This document shows positions 1 through 9,580 of a stretch of DNA of 64,000 bases, piece after piece. The translations under genes and the position numbers were made by a program. The notes beneath the pieces are model-generated. The model was given only the letters and a program-made list of their open reading frames with translations. It was not told the DNA's origin and made no database searches. Every line of letters begins with the position of its first letter. Positions within the stretch are counted from its first letter, which is position 1. Origin of the DNA: Natronorubrum texcoconense (GTDB lineage Archaea > Halobacteriota > Halobacteria > Halobacteriales > Natrialbaceae); NCBI RefSeq assembly GCF_900100335.1, contig NZ_FNFE01000009.1, positions 62,001-126,000 of the forward strand, read 5' to 3'.

Positions 1-180
1 TCCGTTCATCCCGTCACTGTCGCTCGGTCGCCGTGAGGTCTCACTGGATGCACTCGCTGAACGTCGTAGAGTCTGTCACTGGGCGCCCTCGATGATCGTC
101 TCTCGTTCCGATCGCCTTTCAGTAGTTCGTGGAAACAGCCAGCCGCTCGAGCCGTAATGAGTCAGTACTTCGGCTGTCGA

Positions 181-2694
181 TCAGTTCGACCCCGTGTACT
201 CGGTCCCGATGACCTCCCGCATTCGTTCTGCTGTCACCGCGCCGACGCCGTCGGCCGCCTGCAGTTCGTCCTCGCTCGCGATCATCACGGCTTCGACGGT
301 GCCGAACTCCTCGAGTAGCGATCGCGCGGTCACCGGCCCGATTTCGGCGATCGAGGAGACGACGTACTCCTGCTGTTCGGCGACCGTCTTCGCTCCCTTC
401 TCGCCGTGGACCGACACCTCGCGGTCGGACGTCTCCTGCTCGCGGCCGGCGATCACGGCGAGCAGTTCGGTCGTCTCGTCCTCGCCGTCGGTTCGCAACA
501 CGCTCGCGCCGAAGTCGACGGCCAGACTCGAGAGCGCGCCGCGGATCGCGTTCGGATGGATGTCCCGCTGTTCGTAGATGCCGTCGCCCTCGACGATCAC
601 GATCGGCCGGGAGTAGTGGCGGGCCATCGCGCCGACCTGCTCGAAGATCGAGCGGTCGCCGCCGACCAGCGAGTCGACGAAGTCCGCGACGGACTTGCGC
701 TCGACGACGACCCGGTCCGAACAGACGTAGTCGCCCACGTCGAGGGTCTCGAGGCGAATTTCGATCTCCTCGCGCCTCGAGAGATCCCGCGCGATGTTGG
801 CGTCCATCTCGCGCTGGTCGGCGACGATCTCGATTCCGTCGCCGTCGGCGTGGGGTTCGTGAGTTTCCACGGCGTCGCGTTCGTTGTCGACGGTTTCGCC
901 CTCGAATTCGCCCTCCTCGTCGCCCGGTTGCTCGTCTACAGTACCCGGTTCGTTGGTACTCGCCTCCGAGTTGTCGCTCGAGAAATCCTGCAGTCCGGGC
1001 TGTGCCGAAACCCCCTCACTTCCACTGGAAGAATCGCCGACTGCGGTCGAATTTCCGTCGTTCCCGTTCACTTTCGCTTCGCTGTTGGAGCCGTCGTCGA
1101 AATCCGACAGCGCCTGCTGAGAATCGTCGAGTTCCTCGGCGAGCGTGTCGGCCATCCCTTTCAACTCGCGCAGTTCGGACTCCATCTCCTTCTCCCGGCG
1201 CTGGGAGATCCAGAAGTAGGCCTCGTCGCGGGTGTCCTCGGCCATGAGGACGACGACGCGGCCCTCGGACTGGCGGCCCGTTCGTCCCTTGCGCTGGATG
1301 GATCGAATCGCGGTCGGGACGGGTTCGTAAAAGAGCACGAGGTCGACTTCGGGGACGTCCAGCCCCTCTTCAGCGACCGACGTCGAGACCAGCACCTCGA
1401 ACTCGGCGGCGCGGAACTGGTCTAACACCTCCTGTTGCTGGTTCTGGGTCATCCCGTCCGATCCCTCGCGGTCACCCTGCCCGACGAAGCGCTTGGCGTC
1501 GAAGCTGTCGTTCAGAAACTCCGTCAGCGCCTCGGCCGTGTCGCGGGACTCGGTGAAGACGATGACCCGTTCGCCGCCCTCGAGCCCCAGCGTCTCGGCC
1601 AGCAGCATCCGGGTCTTGCGGTACTTCGGGTGCAGTTGGTCGAAGCTCTCGGCCTTGCGCATGGCCTCCCGAACCCGCGGATCGGAGACCATCCGCTGGC
1701 TGGCCTTCGACGCGCCCGACGACCGCGCCTGGTTGCGCTGGCGGTCGAAGTACCGACAGACCGCCTCGACGCTCTGGGTCTCGACGAGCGTGACGGCCTG
1801 TCGGAGCTTCATCACCTCCGCGTGGACGGACATCCCCTTGAACCCCTCCGACTGGTCGTTGTTGATCAGCTGCTGGAGCTCCGCCCGCATCCGGTTGAGG
1901 TCTTTCTGGGACTGGTCGGGCTGGGTCGATTTCGCGACGCCGAGTTCCTTGAGCTTCTCGAGGCGGTCTTTGATAACCTCGTTCAGCGCGTCGCGGATCT
2001 CGAGGACCTCCTCTGGAAGGTCGATTCGCTCCCACTCGACGTCGGTGTCGTGGGTGAACTCGCTGACGTCGGCGTCCTCCTCGGTCATCACCTCGACGTC
2101 CTGGATGCCGAGGTTGGCACAGACCTCGAGGATGGCCTCCTCGTCGCCGCCGGGCGAGGCGCTCATCCCGGTCACGAGCGGCTGGCTCGCGTCGACGTGG
2201 TAGCGCTCGGCGATGTAGTTGTAGGCGTAGTCGCCGGTCGCGCGGTGGCACTCGTCGAAGGTGAGGTGGGTGACGTCGGACAGCGAGATTCGGCTCCCGA
2301 CGAGGTCGTTCTCGATCACCTGCGGCGTCGCCATCACGACCGTCGCCTCCTGCCAGGTTTCGGCGCGGTCGTCCGGACTGACGTCGCCGGTGAAGACGAC
2401 GATTTCCTCGTCTGGGATCTGCAGTGCCTCGCGGTAGAAATCGGCGTGTTGCTGGACGAGGGGTTTGGTCGGCGCGAGCATCAGCGCCTTCCCGCCGACT
2501 TCCTCGAGTCGACGCGCCGTGACGAGCAGGCTCACCGTGGTCTTCCCGAGACCCGTCGGGAGACAGACGAGCGTGTGTCCGTTCGCGGCCGTGCCGGCGA
2601 GTTTGAGCTGGTAGAGCCGGCGCTCTAAGAAGTTCGGCTCGAGGAGTGGATGCTCGATGGAGGGGATCTCTGTGCCCTCGTCCGTTGCTGCCAT
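181..2694 (-). CDS. hef: Hef/FANCM-type helicase-nuclease
   Basis: This 837-residue protein is an archaeal Hef, which unwinds and cleaves branched DNA at stalled replication forks. An SF2 helicase forms the N-terminal half, with Walker A PTGLGKTT at residues 46-53, DECH box at 147-150 and a motif VI of the QRKGRTGR type. An acidic Ser/Gly/Glu-rich linker of roughly 100 residues follows. The C-terminus is an XPF/ERCC4 nuclease with the VERKSVADF signature and then a tandem helix-hairpin-helix region. The start was set at MAATDEGTEIP because the upstream in-frame extension is basic and unlike the family. In Haloferax, Hef is known to provide a fork-repair route alternative to Hjc. The long linker is the main departure from euryarchaeal Hef of thermophiles. 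Confidence 0.95.
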   Translation of the reverse strand: MAATDEGTEIPSIEHPLLEPNFLERRLYQLKLAGTAANGHTLVCLPTGLGKTTVSLLVTARRLEEVGGKALMLAPTKPLVQQHADFYREALQIPDEEIVVFTGDVSPDDRAETWQEATVVMATPQVIENDLVGSRISLSDVTHLTFDECHRATGDYAYNYIAERYHVDASQPLVTGMSASPGGDEEAILEVCANLGIQDVEVMTEEDADVSEFTHDTDVEWERIDLPEEVLEIRDALNEVIKDRLEKLKELGVAKSTQPDQSQKDLNRMRAELQQLINNDQSEGFKGMSVHAEVMKLRQAVTLVETQSVEAVCRYFDRQRNQARSSGASKASQRMVSDPRVREAMRKAESFDQLHPKYRKTRMLLAETLGLEGGERVIVFTESRDTAEALTEFLNDSFDAKRFVGQGDREGSDGMTQNQQQEVLDQFRAAEFEVLVSTSVAEEGLDVPEVDLVLFYEPVPTAIRSIQRKGRTGRQSEGRVVVLMAEDTRDEAYFWISQRREKEMESELRELKGMADTLAEELDDSQQALSDFDDGSNSEAKVNGNDGNSTAVGDSSSGSEGVSAQPGLQDFSSDNSEASTNEPGTVDEQPGDEEGEFEGETVDNERDAVETHEPHADGDGIEIVADQREMDANIARDLSRREEIEIRLETLDVGDYVCSDRVVVERKSVADFVDSLVGGDRSIFEQVGAMARHYSRPIVIVEGDGIYEQRDIHPNAIRGALSSLAVDFGASVLRTDGEDETTELLAVIAGREQETSDREVSVHGEKGAKTVAEQQEYVVSSIAEIGPVTARSLLEEFGTVEAVMIASEDELQAADGVGAVTAERMREVIGTEYTGSN

Positions 2695-2829
2695 TGGCGA
2701 TGGTTCATCGTCGGCGCGAATAAGGGTTCTCGTACCGTAGCGGAAGTGAAACCACCCGTTGTTCGAGAGACGGCCTCCGCTCGTGCCACTGGAGACAAGA
2801 ATTTTGGACGATACCGAATACTGCCATCC

Positions 2830-2934
2830 ATGGACGATCTCCCTGACGGGGCCGGACTCTGGGAAGAGACTGACGCGGCGCAGCGGGCTAGAGCAGCACG
2901 GAACGCGATGAAACGACAGATCGGCGATCGATGA
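2830..2934 (+). CDS. putative 34-residue acidic-then-basic small protein
   Basis: A short frame beginning MDDLPDGAGLW lies just upstream of hef and runs in the opposite direction. Its N-terminal half is acidic and its C-terminal half is Arg/Ala-rich and probably helical. The composition matches haloarchaeal proteins better than the antisense frames do. I do not recognise a family. The alternative is that it is a chance frame in the hef-HTTM intergenic region. Confidence 0.4.
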   Translation: MDDLPDGAGLWEETDAAQRARAARNAMKRQIGDR

Positions 2935-3009
2935 TCGTCTCACGGCGGTGGGACGCTCGCTGCCGGTTGTACAACGGACGATCCACGCTGCCGTACGTAT
3001 CTAACCGTC

Positions 3010-4662
3010 TCACTCCGGCGGTTCGATCACTTTCGGCTCGTTGTCGCCGCAGCCGTGGCGATAGATCTCGAGGTACTCTCGCTCCCGATTCTCCGGGTCG
3101 GTAATCGTCTCGGACGTCACGTCTTCGTGGACCGCGTACATGTTGACGTAGGCGAGTTCCTCGTCGTGATCTTCGGCCCACTGCTCGCAGATGTGGTCGG
3201 CCAGCTGTTCGGGGACCGCGTTCTGGACGCTGCCGCGGCGGACGCTGTTCATGTAGAACCGCTCCCGGTAGGTGTCGTACTGCTTCTGTAACTGGCCGTC
3301 GTAGGGTCGCTCGTCGATCAACGGCCCTCCGGTGTAGGCGTCGACTACCTCGCCGTGTTCGGTTTCGGCGGGGAAGACGTAGTAGCGGTCCGTCGTCCGC
3401 GGATCCGGCCCGGCGAAGACGCCCCAGCCGATGGGTTGATCGACGCCGAACCTCGAGGCGGTCGATTCGACCTGACTGACGCCCCTCGTCTCGGCGAGGG
3501 TCTCTTCGACCGTCCCCTCGACCCGGTCTTCCATCGGCTGGTCGCTCTCGTCGTCGGCCAGCGCGGCCCCGACGTTGAACACCATGACGGCCGCGACGAA
3601 CAGGAGCGTGACGACGACAGCAGCGAGCGCGAGCGTGTAGGCGTGGCCGCGGAGCCGAACCGCTCGGTCGGAGTCCAGTCGATAGTTCGGGAACTGGGTG
3701 GCGACCCGCTCGAGCGACCCGGCGCGAGCGGAGAGCCGCTCGAGATCGATCCCCGCGTACCGTCCCAGCCGCCGTAGGTCGTCCCAGAACGGCGTCTGAA
3801 GGAAGACGAGCAGCCCCGCGAGCGCGACGTAGGGGAACGCGCCGATGCGAACCGAGATGGCGAACGAGAGGTGACCGGCCGCGAACAGGCCGATCAGGGG
3901 GTATCGCCAGCGGCCGGGGAGGAAGATTAACAGCGGCGAGAGGAGGAGGATGGTAAACCAGATCAGGCCGCCGAGTTCGAGAAACACCGGAAGCTGGCGG
4001 ATGGTGTCGCCCAGCAGGAAGGTAATTTCGTCGATGCCGAGCACCAGCGGCGCGGCGTCGCCGCTCGTCCAGACGTCGGACTGGGATTTGATGATCCCGT
4101 TCGTGAGGTACATGTAGACCATCTGGCCCATGATCAGCGCGGTCGCGGCGTTCGCGACGACCGATCTGGGCTCGCGGCCGGCGTGGACTGCGTCGACCGA
4201 CCAGCGCTCGCCCAGCGGGAGGAAGACGGCCCAGAACAGCAGGAGCCGAAAGAGCGTGTCGGCGTAGCTGAGCACGAACGGGTTGTGGTGGTCCAGCGAG
4301 ACGACGAACAGGAACGTCAACACCGTCGCGAGTCGCGTCTTGTAGCCGACGATCAACTGGACGGCGATCAGCCCCTGGAGGACGAACAGGGCCGCGATCA
4401 GCGTCGGATCCGTCGTCAGGTGATAGATCGAGAACGGATCGCTCGCCGAGGCTTCCAGCACCAGCGACCGCGGGGCGACGCCCTCGTCCGTGTAGAAGTA
4501 CCAAAAGTTCCGCGACCGGAGCAGCAGGTCGGCGACGACGAGCAGCCCCGCGAAGATTCGAAAGACGGCCAGCGTTCGCGTATCGATTTGAACGCGCCGG
4601 TGGAGAGCGGTTCGGAGCCGGCGTCCCGACTCGAGGAGGGCGGGACGAAGAGCGGGACCCAT
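3010..4662 (-). CDS. HTTM-domain integral membrane protein (gamma-carboxylase-like)
   Basis: The 550-residue protein has a cytoplasmic N-terminus of about 30 residues and then a run of hydrophobic helices to about residue 370. The order is that of the HTTM domain found in vitamin K-dependent gamma-carboxylases and in many uncharacterised bacterial and haloarchaeal proteins. A conserved-looking stretch reads DHHNPFVLSYADTLFR, and a sequence WYFYTDEGVAPRS lies between the first two helices. The last 170 residues are soluble, acidic and probably extracellular. The substrate is unknown and a carboxylase function should not be assumed. The start is the only ATG before the first helix and is supported by a TATA-like box 29 bp upstream. 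Confidence 0.8.
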   Translation of the reverse strand: MGPALRPALLESGRRLRTALHRRVQIDTRTLAVFRIFAGLLVVADLLLRSRNFWYFYTDEGVAPRSLVLEASASDPFSIYHLTTDPTLIAALFVLQGLIAVQLIVGYKTRLATVLTFLFVVSLDHHNPFVLSYADTLFRLLLFWAVFLPLGERWSVDAVHAGREPRSVVANAATALIMGQMVYMYLTNGIIKSQSDVWTSGDAAPLVLGIDEITFLLGDTIRQLPVFLELGGLIWFTILLLSPLLIFLPGRWRYPLIGLFAAGHLSFAISVRIGAFPYVALAGLLVFLQTPFWDDLRRLGRYAGIDLERLSARAGSLERVATQFPNYRLDSDRAVRLRGHAYTLALAAVVVTLLFVAAVMVFNVGAALADDESDQPMEDRVEGTVEETLAETRGVSQVESTASRFGVDQPIGWGVFAGPDPRTTDRYYVFPAETEHGEVVDAYTGGPLIDERPYDGQLQKQYDTYRERFYMNSVRRGSVQNAVPEQLADHICEQWAEDHDEELAYVNMYAVHEDVTSETITDPENREREYLEIYRHGCGDNEPKVIEPPE

Positions 4663-4687
4663 CTGTCAACGTGATTCTAACCGAACA

Positions 4688-4694
4688 CTATAGG
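4688..4694 (-). promoter_or_regulatory. TATA-like box for the HTTM gene
   Basis: On the minus strand the sequence reads CCTATAG, centred 29 bp upstream of the ATG at 4662. That spacing fits a leaderless archaeal transcript. Confidence 0.5.
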
Positions 4695-4845
4695 TATTTC
4701 TATCGGGAGAGTTGCCGTTCGGAACCGTCCGGACCGGTCGCGATGGAACGCTTCGTGCGCGCTGATCGCGTCGGTATCGTTCCCGTGCGTCGACGGCACC
4801 AGCGCTTTGCAGACTCGAGTCGGATGTCCGTCCCCCAAGTACCGC

Positions 4846-6309
4846 TTACGTCGCTTCGTCGGCGATCTTCGCGACGAGTTCGTCCACCCGCGGCGAAGCG
4901 CCGCTGGCCCGCTCGCCGGTGAGATTCGCCGCGAGGACCGCGAAGCTCGCGATCGGTTCCTCGTCGTCCTCGACGACGCCCGCGAGACACGTCACGCCTC
5001 GAAGCGAGCCGCTTTTCGCCCGAACCGTCGGCTCGACGTCGGTGAGACGGTTCCTGACCGTCCCCTCCTCGCCAGCGATCGGGATCGTCTCGCGGAAGGT
5101 GTCGCTCCACTCCGCCTCGAGCCCCCACTCGATCATCGCGACGACGTCGCGCGCGGACGCGAGGTCGTGTCTGGAGAGCCCGGAGCCGTCGCGGATCTGC
5201 GCCGTCTCGGCGCCCGCGTCCTCGAGCGCCGCCCCGAGGATTCCCTCCCAGGCGGCCCAGGAGCCGACGCCGTCCCGTTCGGTGGCAACCGTCCGAGCGA
5301 TGTTCTCGGCCACCATGTTGTACGACCAGTCGTTGAGTCCGTCCGCGATCGCGGACAGCGGTCGCGACTCGTGAGTCGCGAGTTCTTCGGTGAGTTCGAT
5401 CGGCTCGTCGGTGATATCGACCGCGGGTTCGAGCCCAGCTCCGCCCGGAGTAATGCTGACCCCCGCCTCCTCGAGCGCCCTGACGAAGACGCCGGCCGCG
5501 TGCTCGTTGGGCGTCCCGACGGGGACGTCCGCCGTCGCCTCGTCGTCGGGCACCATCCGCCCGCCGACCTCGACGGTGTTCGTCCAGTGGTCGGGCGCCG
5601 TGATCGTCACGAATCGGTCCTCGTCGACGCACTCGAGGTCCACGTCGACGTCGATCAGTCCGGAATCGGGTTCGACCGCGACGTCGAACTCGCAGTCGTC
5701 GCCCCGCCGACTGACCGTAACCTCGACTTCGTTGTGATCGACGACGAACGCCGAACTCTTCGAGCCGTAGGAGTTCACCGCGTCGCCGAGCGTCCACGCC
5801 GGCGCGTGCTCGCCGTCGTCGAACGCGGAGACGTCGACGACGAGTCGGTCGGTGACTCGCCGGACGCCGGTCTCGGCGACGGCTTCCGCGAGCGCTTCCA
5901 GATCCGCCGCCGTCACGTCCGGATCGCCTCGAGCGACGATCCCGAGCGATTCGACGACCCGCTCGTTTCGCCGGTCGCCGACGACGCCGACGGTCGTCTC
6001 GTACCGGTAGTCGGGGCCGAGTTCGTCGAACGCGGTCGCGGTCGTCAACACCTTCGTCGTCGACGCCGGCGGAACGGGCCGGGCCGAACCGCTGTCGGCG
6101 ATCGGCTCGCCGGTCTCGAGATCCCGGGCGAAGACGCTGATCGCTGCCCGATCGAGGTGGTCGAACACGTCGCCGGCGTCGACCGGCGGCTCCCCGGAGT
6201 CGGATTCGGGTGCGGCCGACACCTGCCCGCCCGTCGCCGCTCCCGCGATCATCGTGAGTCCCGTCGCCTGTACGAATCGCCGTCGGCCAAGTCGAAACGT
6301 CTCGAACAT
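4846..6309 (-). CDS. Tat-exported PBP4/DacB-family (peptidase S13) serine hydrolase
   Basis: The 487-residue protein has the full set of penicillin-binding-protein motifs: SxxK as STTK at residues 83-86, SYN at 329-331, and KSG in place of KTG at 432-434. The DGSGLSR signature of DacB lies at 374-380. The N-terminus has a twin-arginine signal (GRRRFVQATG) followed by a hydrophobic stretch and an Ala-rich cleavage region, so it acts outside the membrane. Family members in bacteria are D-alanyl-D-alanine carboxypeptidase/endopeptidases. Haloarchaea have no murein, so the substrate here must be something else, such as a peptide or a cell-surface amide. I chose the ATG four codons inside the longest frame because it directly precedes the Tat motif. 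Confidence 0.9.
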   Translation of the reverse strand: MFETFRLGRRRFVQATGLTMIAGAATGGQVSAAPESDSGEPPVDAGDVFDHLDRAAISVFARDLETGEPIADSGSARPVPPASTTKVLTTATAFDELGPDYRYETTVGVVGDRRNERVVESLGIVARGDPDVTAADLEALAEAVAETGVRRVTDRLVVDVSAFDDGEHAPAWTLGDAVNSYGSKSSAFVVDHNEVEVTVSRRGDDCEFDVAVEPDSGLIDVDVDLECVDEDRFVTITAPDHWTNTVEVGGRMVPDDEATADVPVGTPNEHAAGVFVRALEEAGVSITPGGAGLEPAVDITDEPIELTEELATHESRPLSAIADGLNDWSYNMVAENIARTVATERDGVGSWAAWEGILGAALEDAGAETAQIRDGSGLSRHDLASARDVVAMIEWGLEAEWSDTFRETIPIAGEEGTVRNRLTDVEPTVRAKSGSLRGVTCLAGVVEDDEEPIASFAVLAANLTGERASGASPRVDELVAKIADEAT

Positions 6310-6352
6310 GGTTCGTTGCACTGTTCTTGAGTAGTTGTACTAACGTGCACGC

Positions 6353-6364
6353 CTATCATGATAG
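6353..6364. repeat. perfect 12-bp palindrome upstream of the S13 peptidase gene
   Basis: CTATCATGATAG is a perfect palindrome centred about 50 bp upstream of the start codon at 6309, just upstream of where the TATA box should be. It could be an operator or chance. Confidence 0.35.
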
Positions 6365-6505
6365 AGTGTAACAGTCACACGAATCCAACAACGTCCGAAC
6401 GACGCCCCGCCGATCGCTCTCGAGTGCTCGATTCTTGTTGGTTCGAAAATGGTCTATTTCGACGGTGAGAACTTCGATATCTGCAGAGAGACCGCTCCGA
6501 CTCGA

Positions 6506-7096
6506 TCAGATCGGGACGAACTCGAGGACGACCCACGCCAACAGACCCGCGTAGATCGGGATCGTCAGGTTGTCGTCGACGATGTAGTCGCCGATCCGAA
6601 CCTTGACTCCGTCGGCGATGGTCGCGCCGAGCGCCGCCGCGAGGACGGCGGGCGGGGTCTCGTAGAGAAACGGCGCGGCGATGATCGCGCTCACGACGAA
6701 CATCGTGACGAGCACCTTCGGCCCCTTGACGAACTTGAGGCTGTCGTCGGAGACGGCCCCGCTGATCGGATCGCCGAGCGCGAGCATCAGCATCGCTGGG
6801 AGGGCGATTTGCGGATCGAACAGGAGCACGGCAATCGTCATACTCACCATGTAGTACCCGTAGCCCGCGAACTGGTCTTGCTCGTAGTCGCGCGTCAGTT
6901 TGTCGTAGATCTGCCAGTCGAGTCCGACCTGGAGCCGGAGGAACTCGAGACCGATCGTACCGACGGCGAGGGCGACCATCAGGACCTGAAACCGGGGCCA
7001 CGTCAGCCCGAGTTCGAAGTAATCTGCGAGGAGGTAGAGGGCGACGAGACCCGCCCCGCTCGAGTGGACGAGTCGTCGCTTCAGTTCGTCAGCCAT
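6506..7096 (-). CDS. dolichol kinase-like / phosphatidate cytidylyltransferase-like membrane protein
   Basis: This 196-residue protein has about six predicted membrane segments. The conserved core LALGDPISGAVSD, followed by KGPKVLVTM, resembles the GD-x-(I/A)-(A/S) and K-(S/G) motifs of the dolichol kinase/SEC59 and CDP-archaeol synthase-like superfamily. These enzymes phosphorylate or activate isoprenoid lipids at the membrane. The start was taken at the ATG rather than the GTG one codon upstream. It could work in the dolichol-phosphate supply for protein glycosylation, but substrate assignment is inference. Confidence 0.75.
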   Translation of the reverse strand: MADELKRRLVHSSGAGLVALYLLADYFELGLTWPRFQVLMVALAVGTIGLEFLRLQVGLDWQIYDKLTRDYEQDQFAGYGYYMVSMTIAVLLFDPQIALPAMLMLALGDPISGAVSDDSLKFVKGPKVLVTMFVVSAIIAAPFLYETPPAVLAAALGATIADGVKVRIGDYIVDDNLTIPIYAGLLAWVVLEFVPI

Positions 7097-7268
7097 CACG
7101 TTTTCCCTCGGACAACGGGACCTTCAGTCCGTCGGTTGTGTGCGCCGCGGGGTCGACGGGTGTGGTCATCGGTGACCCCTCGAGCGATCGATCGAGGCCG
7201 GTTCCGGCGGAGCTGTTGGCTAACCGATAGCTATTCGGTTCAGCCGCGATAATCGGGACTCAAGAAGG

Positions 7269-7667
7269 ATGGAACGCTGGTACGGGTTCTTTCCGAATCG
7301 ACCGCCGACAAATAGCGATCTCGTGGGTGCCGTTTGTGGTGTCCTCCTCGTGGCGCTCAATGCGTCCACCGTGCACGACTGGCGCTGGGTCGCCGTCGGG
7401 GTCGTCGTCGGTGCGATCGTGCTGGGACCGCTCGCCCAGTCGCCGATCGGTCGGCGGATCGGATCGGCGACCCGAAATCTCGGGCCGGATGGACGCATTC
7501 TCGTCATCGCAATCGGAATCGTCGCCGTGCTAGCGCTCCTGTTTCTGCCGCCGGTTCCGGCCGAAATCGCCGTCGACGGTATGATCGGTGTCATGATCAC
7601 GGTCCCGCTCTACGTTCTCGCTCACTTGCTCGTCGCTCGTGATCTCGGGGACTGGAGTCCAGACTGA
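7269..7667 (+). CDS. small four-helix membrane protein, function unknown
   Basis: The 132-residue product has an N-terminal MERWYGFFPNRPPTNSD segment and four predicted membrane helices at about residues 18-35, 42-58, 77-97 and 104-122. There are no charged residues inside the helices that would suggest transport chemistry. It is divergent from the dolichol-kinase-like gene and convergent with glyS. I do not recognise a characterised family. Confidence 0.7.
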   Translation: MERWYGFFPNRPPTNSDLVGAVCGVLLVALNASTVHDWRWVAVGVVVGAIVLGPLAQSPIGRRIGSATRNLGPDGRILVIAIGIVAVLALLFLPPVPAEIAVDGMIGVMITVPLYVLAHLLVARDLGDWSPD

Positions 7668-7795
7668 GACGGACGTCCGAGCGTCGTTTTCGATGCGACA
7701 GCGAACCCGTCTTCGATTGTGCCGGTCGTCGGGGCAGCAATCCGTACGAAGCCGTCTCGAACCTGAATCAAACGCAGAAATTGAACTCGAGTCCG

Positions 7796-9580
7796 CTACA
7801 ACTCCTCGAACTCGAAGTCGCCCTCTCGAATCTCGGCCAGCGTCTCCGCGAGGTCCTCGACCGGCAGTCGCTTCTGGTCGGTCGTGTCTCGCTCGCGAAC
7901 CGTGACAGTCGTCTCTTCGTCTTCTACCGTCTCGTAGTCGACCGTCACGCAGAACGGCGTGCCGACCTCGTCCTGCCGGCGGTAGCGTCGACCGATGTTG
8001 CCCGAGTCGTCGTACGTGACCGACAGTCCTTCCGCGCGCAGGTCATCGAGGATCTCGTCGGCCTGGGCCTCGAGTTCCGCGTCGTTCTGCAGCGGGAAGA
8101 CGCCCACGAACGTCGGGGCGACTTCGGGCTCGAGGTCCAGATACGTCCGCTCCTCGCCGTCGACTTCGTCCTCCCGATAGGCGTGGTGGAGCACGGTGTA
8201 GACGAGGCGGTCGACGCCGAAGGACGGCTCGACGACGTGGGGGACGATGTGCTCGCCGGCTTCGGTCTGCTCCTCGACCGAAAAGCCGGTCTTCTCGACG
8301 GGGAGGTCGTGTGTTTCGCCTTCGAGATCGATTGCGACGGTATCGCCGTCGAAGGCGCTTCGATCGCGGCCAGCGAGGGCCTCGAGTTCCTCGACCACGT
8401 CCTGAGCCGCACCGCCGAACTCCGGCCCGAGGTAGCTCATGTCGGGGTCGACGGTGGCTCGTTCGACCGTCTTGGGTTCGTCGTACTGCTTGAAGACGGT
8501 GAAGCGGTCGCCGGAGTGTTCGGCGTGTTTCGAGAGGTCGTAATCGCCGCGGTAGGCGAAGCCGGCCAGCTCGATCCAGTTGCCGTCGATCTCGCCCTCG
8601 GCGTCCCAGCAGTCGCTGGCGTAGTGTGCGCGCTCGCCCGAGAGGTGCTGGCGGAACCGGAACCGGTCCATGTCGACGCCGACCGCGTCGTACCACGGCT
8701 TGGCGACGCCGAGGAAGTAGGCGACCCACGGACTCGAGATAACGCCCTCCTCGACGGCGTCGCCGATGGTCGTCTCGATTTCGTCGCCGTCCTCGGCGTT
8801 CTGCTCGCTGGCCGGGTAGAGCGTGACTTCGACGTCCGCGACCGACTCGAGGTCCGGCTCGTCCTCCTCGGGGTCGACGAAGTACTCGAGTTCGGCCTGC
8901 GTGAACTCGCGGGTTCGGATGATCGACCGGCGCGGGCTGATCTCGTTGCGGTAGGCGCGGCCGATCTGGGTGACGCCGAACGGAAGCTGATTTCTGGCGT
9001 ACTCCTTCAGCCGCGGGAACTCGACGAAGATGCCCTGTGCGGTCTCTGGCCGTAAGTAGCCGGGCTGGGAGTCGCCGGGACCGATGTTCGTCGCGAACAT
9101 GAGGTTGAACGCCTCGACGGCCTGGCCGGCGAGGCCGGCGCCGCAGGACGGGCAGACGAGCTGGTGTTCGGCGATGACCTCTTCGACTTCCGGAATCGGG
9201 AGGCTCTCGGCGTCCTCGTACTCGGTGTTGTCCTCGACGACGTGGTCCGCGCGGTGGCTCTCGCCGCACTCCGGACACTCGACGAGCATGTCGTCGAAGC
9301 CGTCGAGGTGGCCCGAGGCTTCGAAGACTGGCTCGGGCATGATCGTCGGCGCGTCGATCTCCATGTTCCCCTCGGCGACGGCGAAGCGGTCGCGCCAGGC
9401 GTCCTCGACGTTGCCCTTCAAGGATGCACCCTGCGGACCGAACGTGTAGAAGCCGCCGACGCCGCCGTAGGCGCCCGAGGACTGGAAGAAGTAGCCCCGC
9501 CGTTTGGCCAGTTCGACCAGCTGCTCGCTCGTCGATTCGTCCGTCGTCGCCGTCGTCTCCGCGTGTTCGTGTTCACTCAT
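7796..9580 (-). CDS. glyS: glycyl-tRNA synthetase (class II, alpha2 archaeal/eukaryal type)
   Basis: The 594-residue enzyme charges tRNA-Gly. It shows YLRPETAQGIF at residues 175-185, class II motif 2 in the RNEISPR...RTREF region at 211-226, and a motif 3 of the GVDRLVYTVL type. Two Cys pairs (CPEC 102-105, CPSC 143-146) probably bind zinc in the insertion typical of archaeal members. The C-terminus is the anticodon-binding domain. The start is the ATG of MSEHEHAETT, whose first eight bases overlap the end of the upstream CBS gene (ATGAGTGA), so translation is likely coupled. The longest frame starts nine codons earlier inside that gene. Confidence 0.97.
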   Translation of the reverse strand: MSEHEHAETTATTDESTSEQLVELAKRRGYFFQSSGAYGGVGGFYTFGPQGASLKGNVEDAWRDRFAVAEGNMEIDAPTIMPEPVFEASGHLDGFDDMLVECPECGESHRADHVVEDNTEYEDAESLPIPEVEEVIAEHQLVCPSCGAGLAGQAVEAFNLMFATNIGPGDSQPGYLRPETAQGIFVEFPRLKEYARNQLPFGVTQIGRAYRNEISPRRSIIRTREFTQAELEYFVDPEEDEPDLESVADVEVTLYPASEQNAEDGDEIETTIGDAVEEGVISSPWVAYFLGVAKPWYDAVGVDMDRFRFRQHLSGERAHYASDCWDAEGEIDGNWIELAGFAYRGDYDLSKHAEHSGDRFTVFKQYDEPKTVERATVDPDMSYLGPEFGGAAQDVVEELEALAGRDRSAFDGDTVAIDLEGETHDLPVEKTGFSVEEQTEAGEHIVPHVVEPSFGVDRLVYTVLHHAYREDEVDGEERTYLDLEPEVAPTFVGVFPLQNDAELEAQADEILDDLRAEGLSVTYDDSGNIGRRYRRQDEVGTPFCVTVDYETVEDEETTVTVRERDTTDQKRLPVEDLAETLAEIREGDFEFEEL

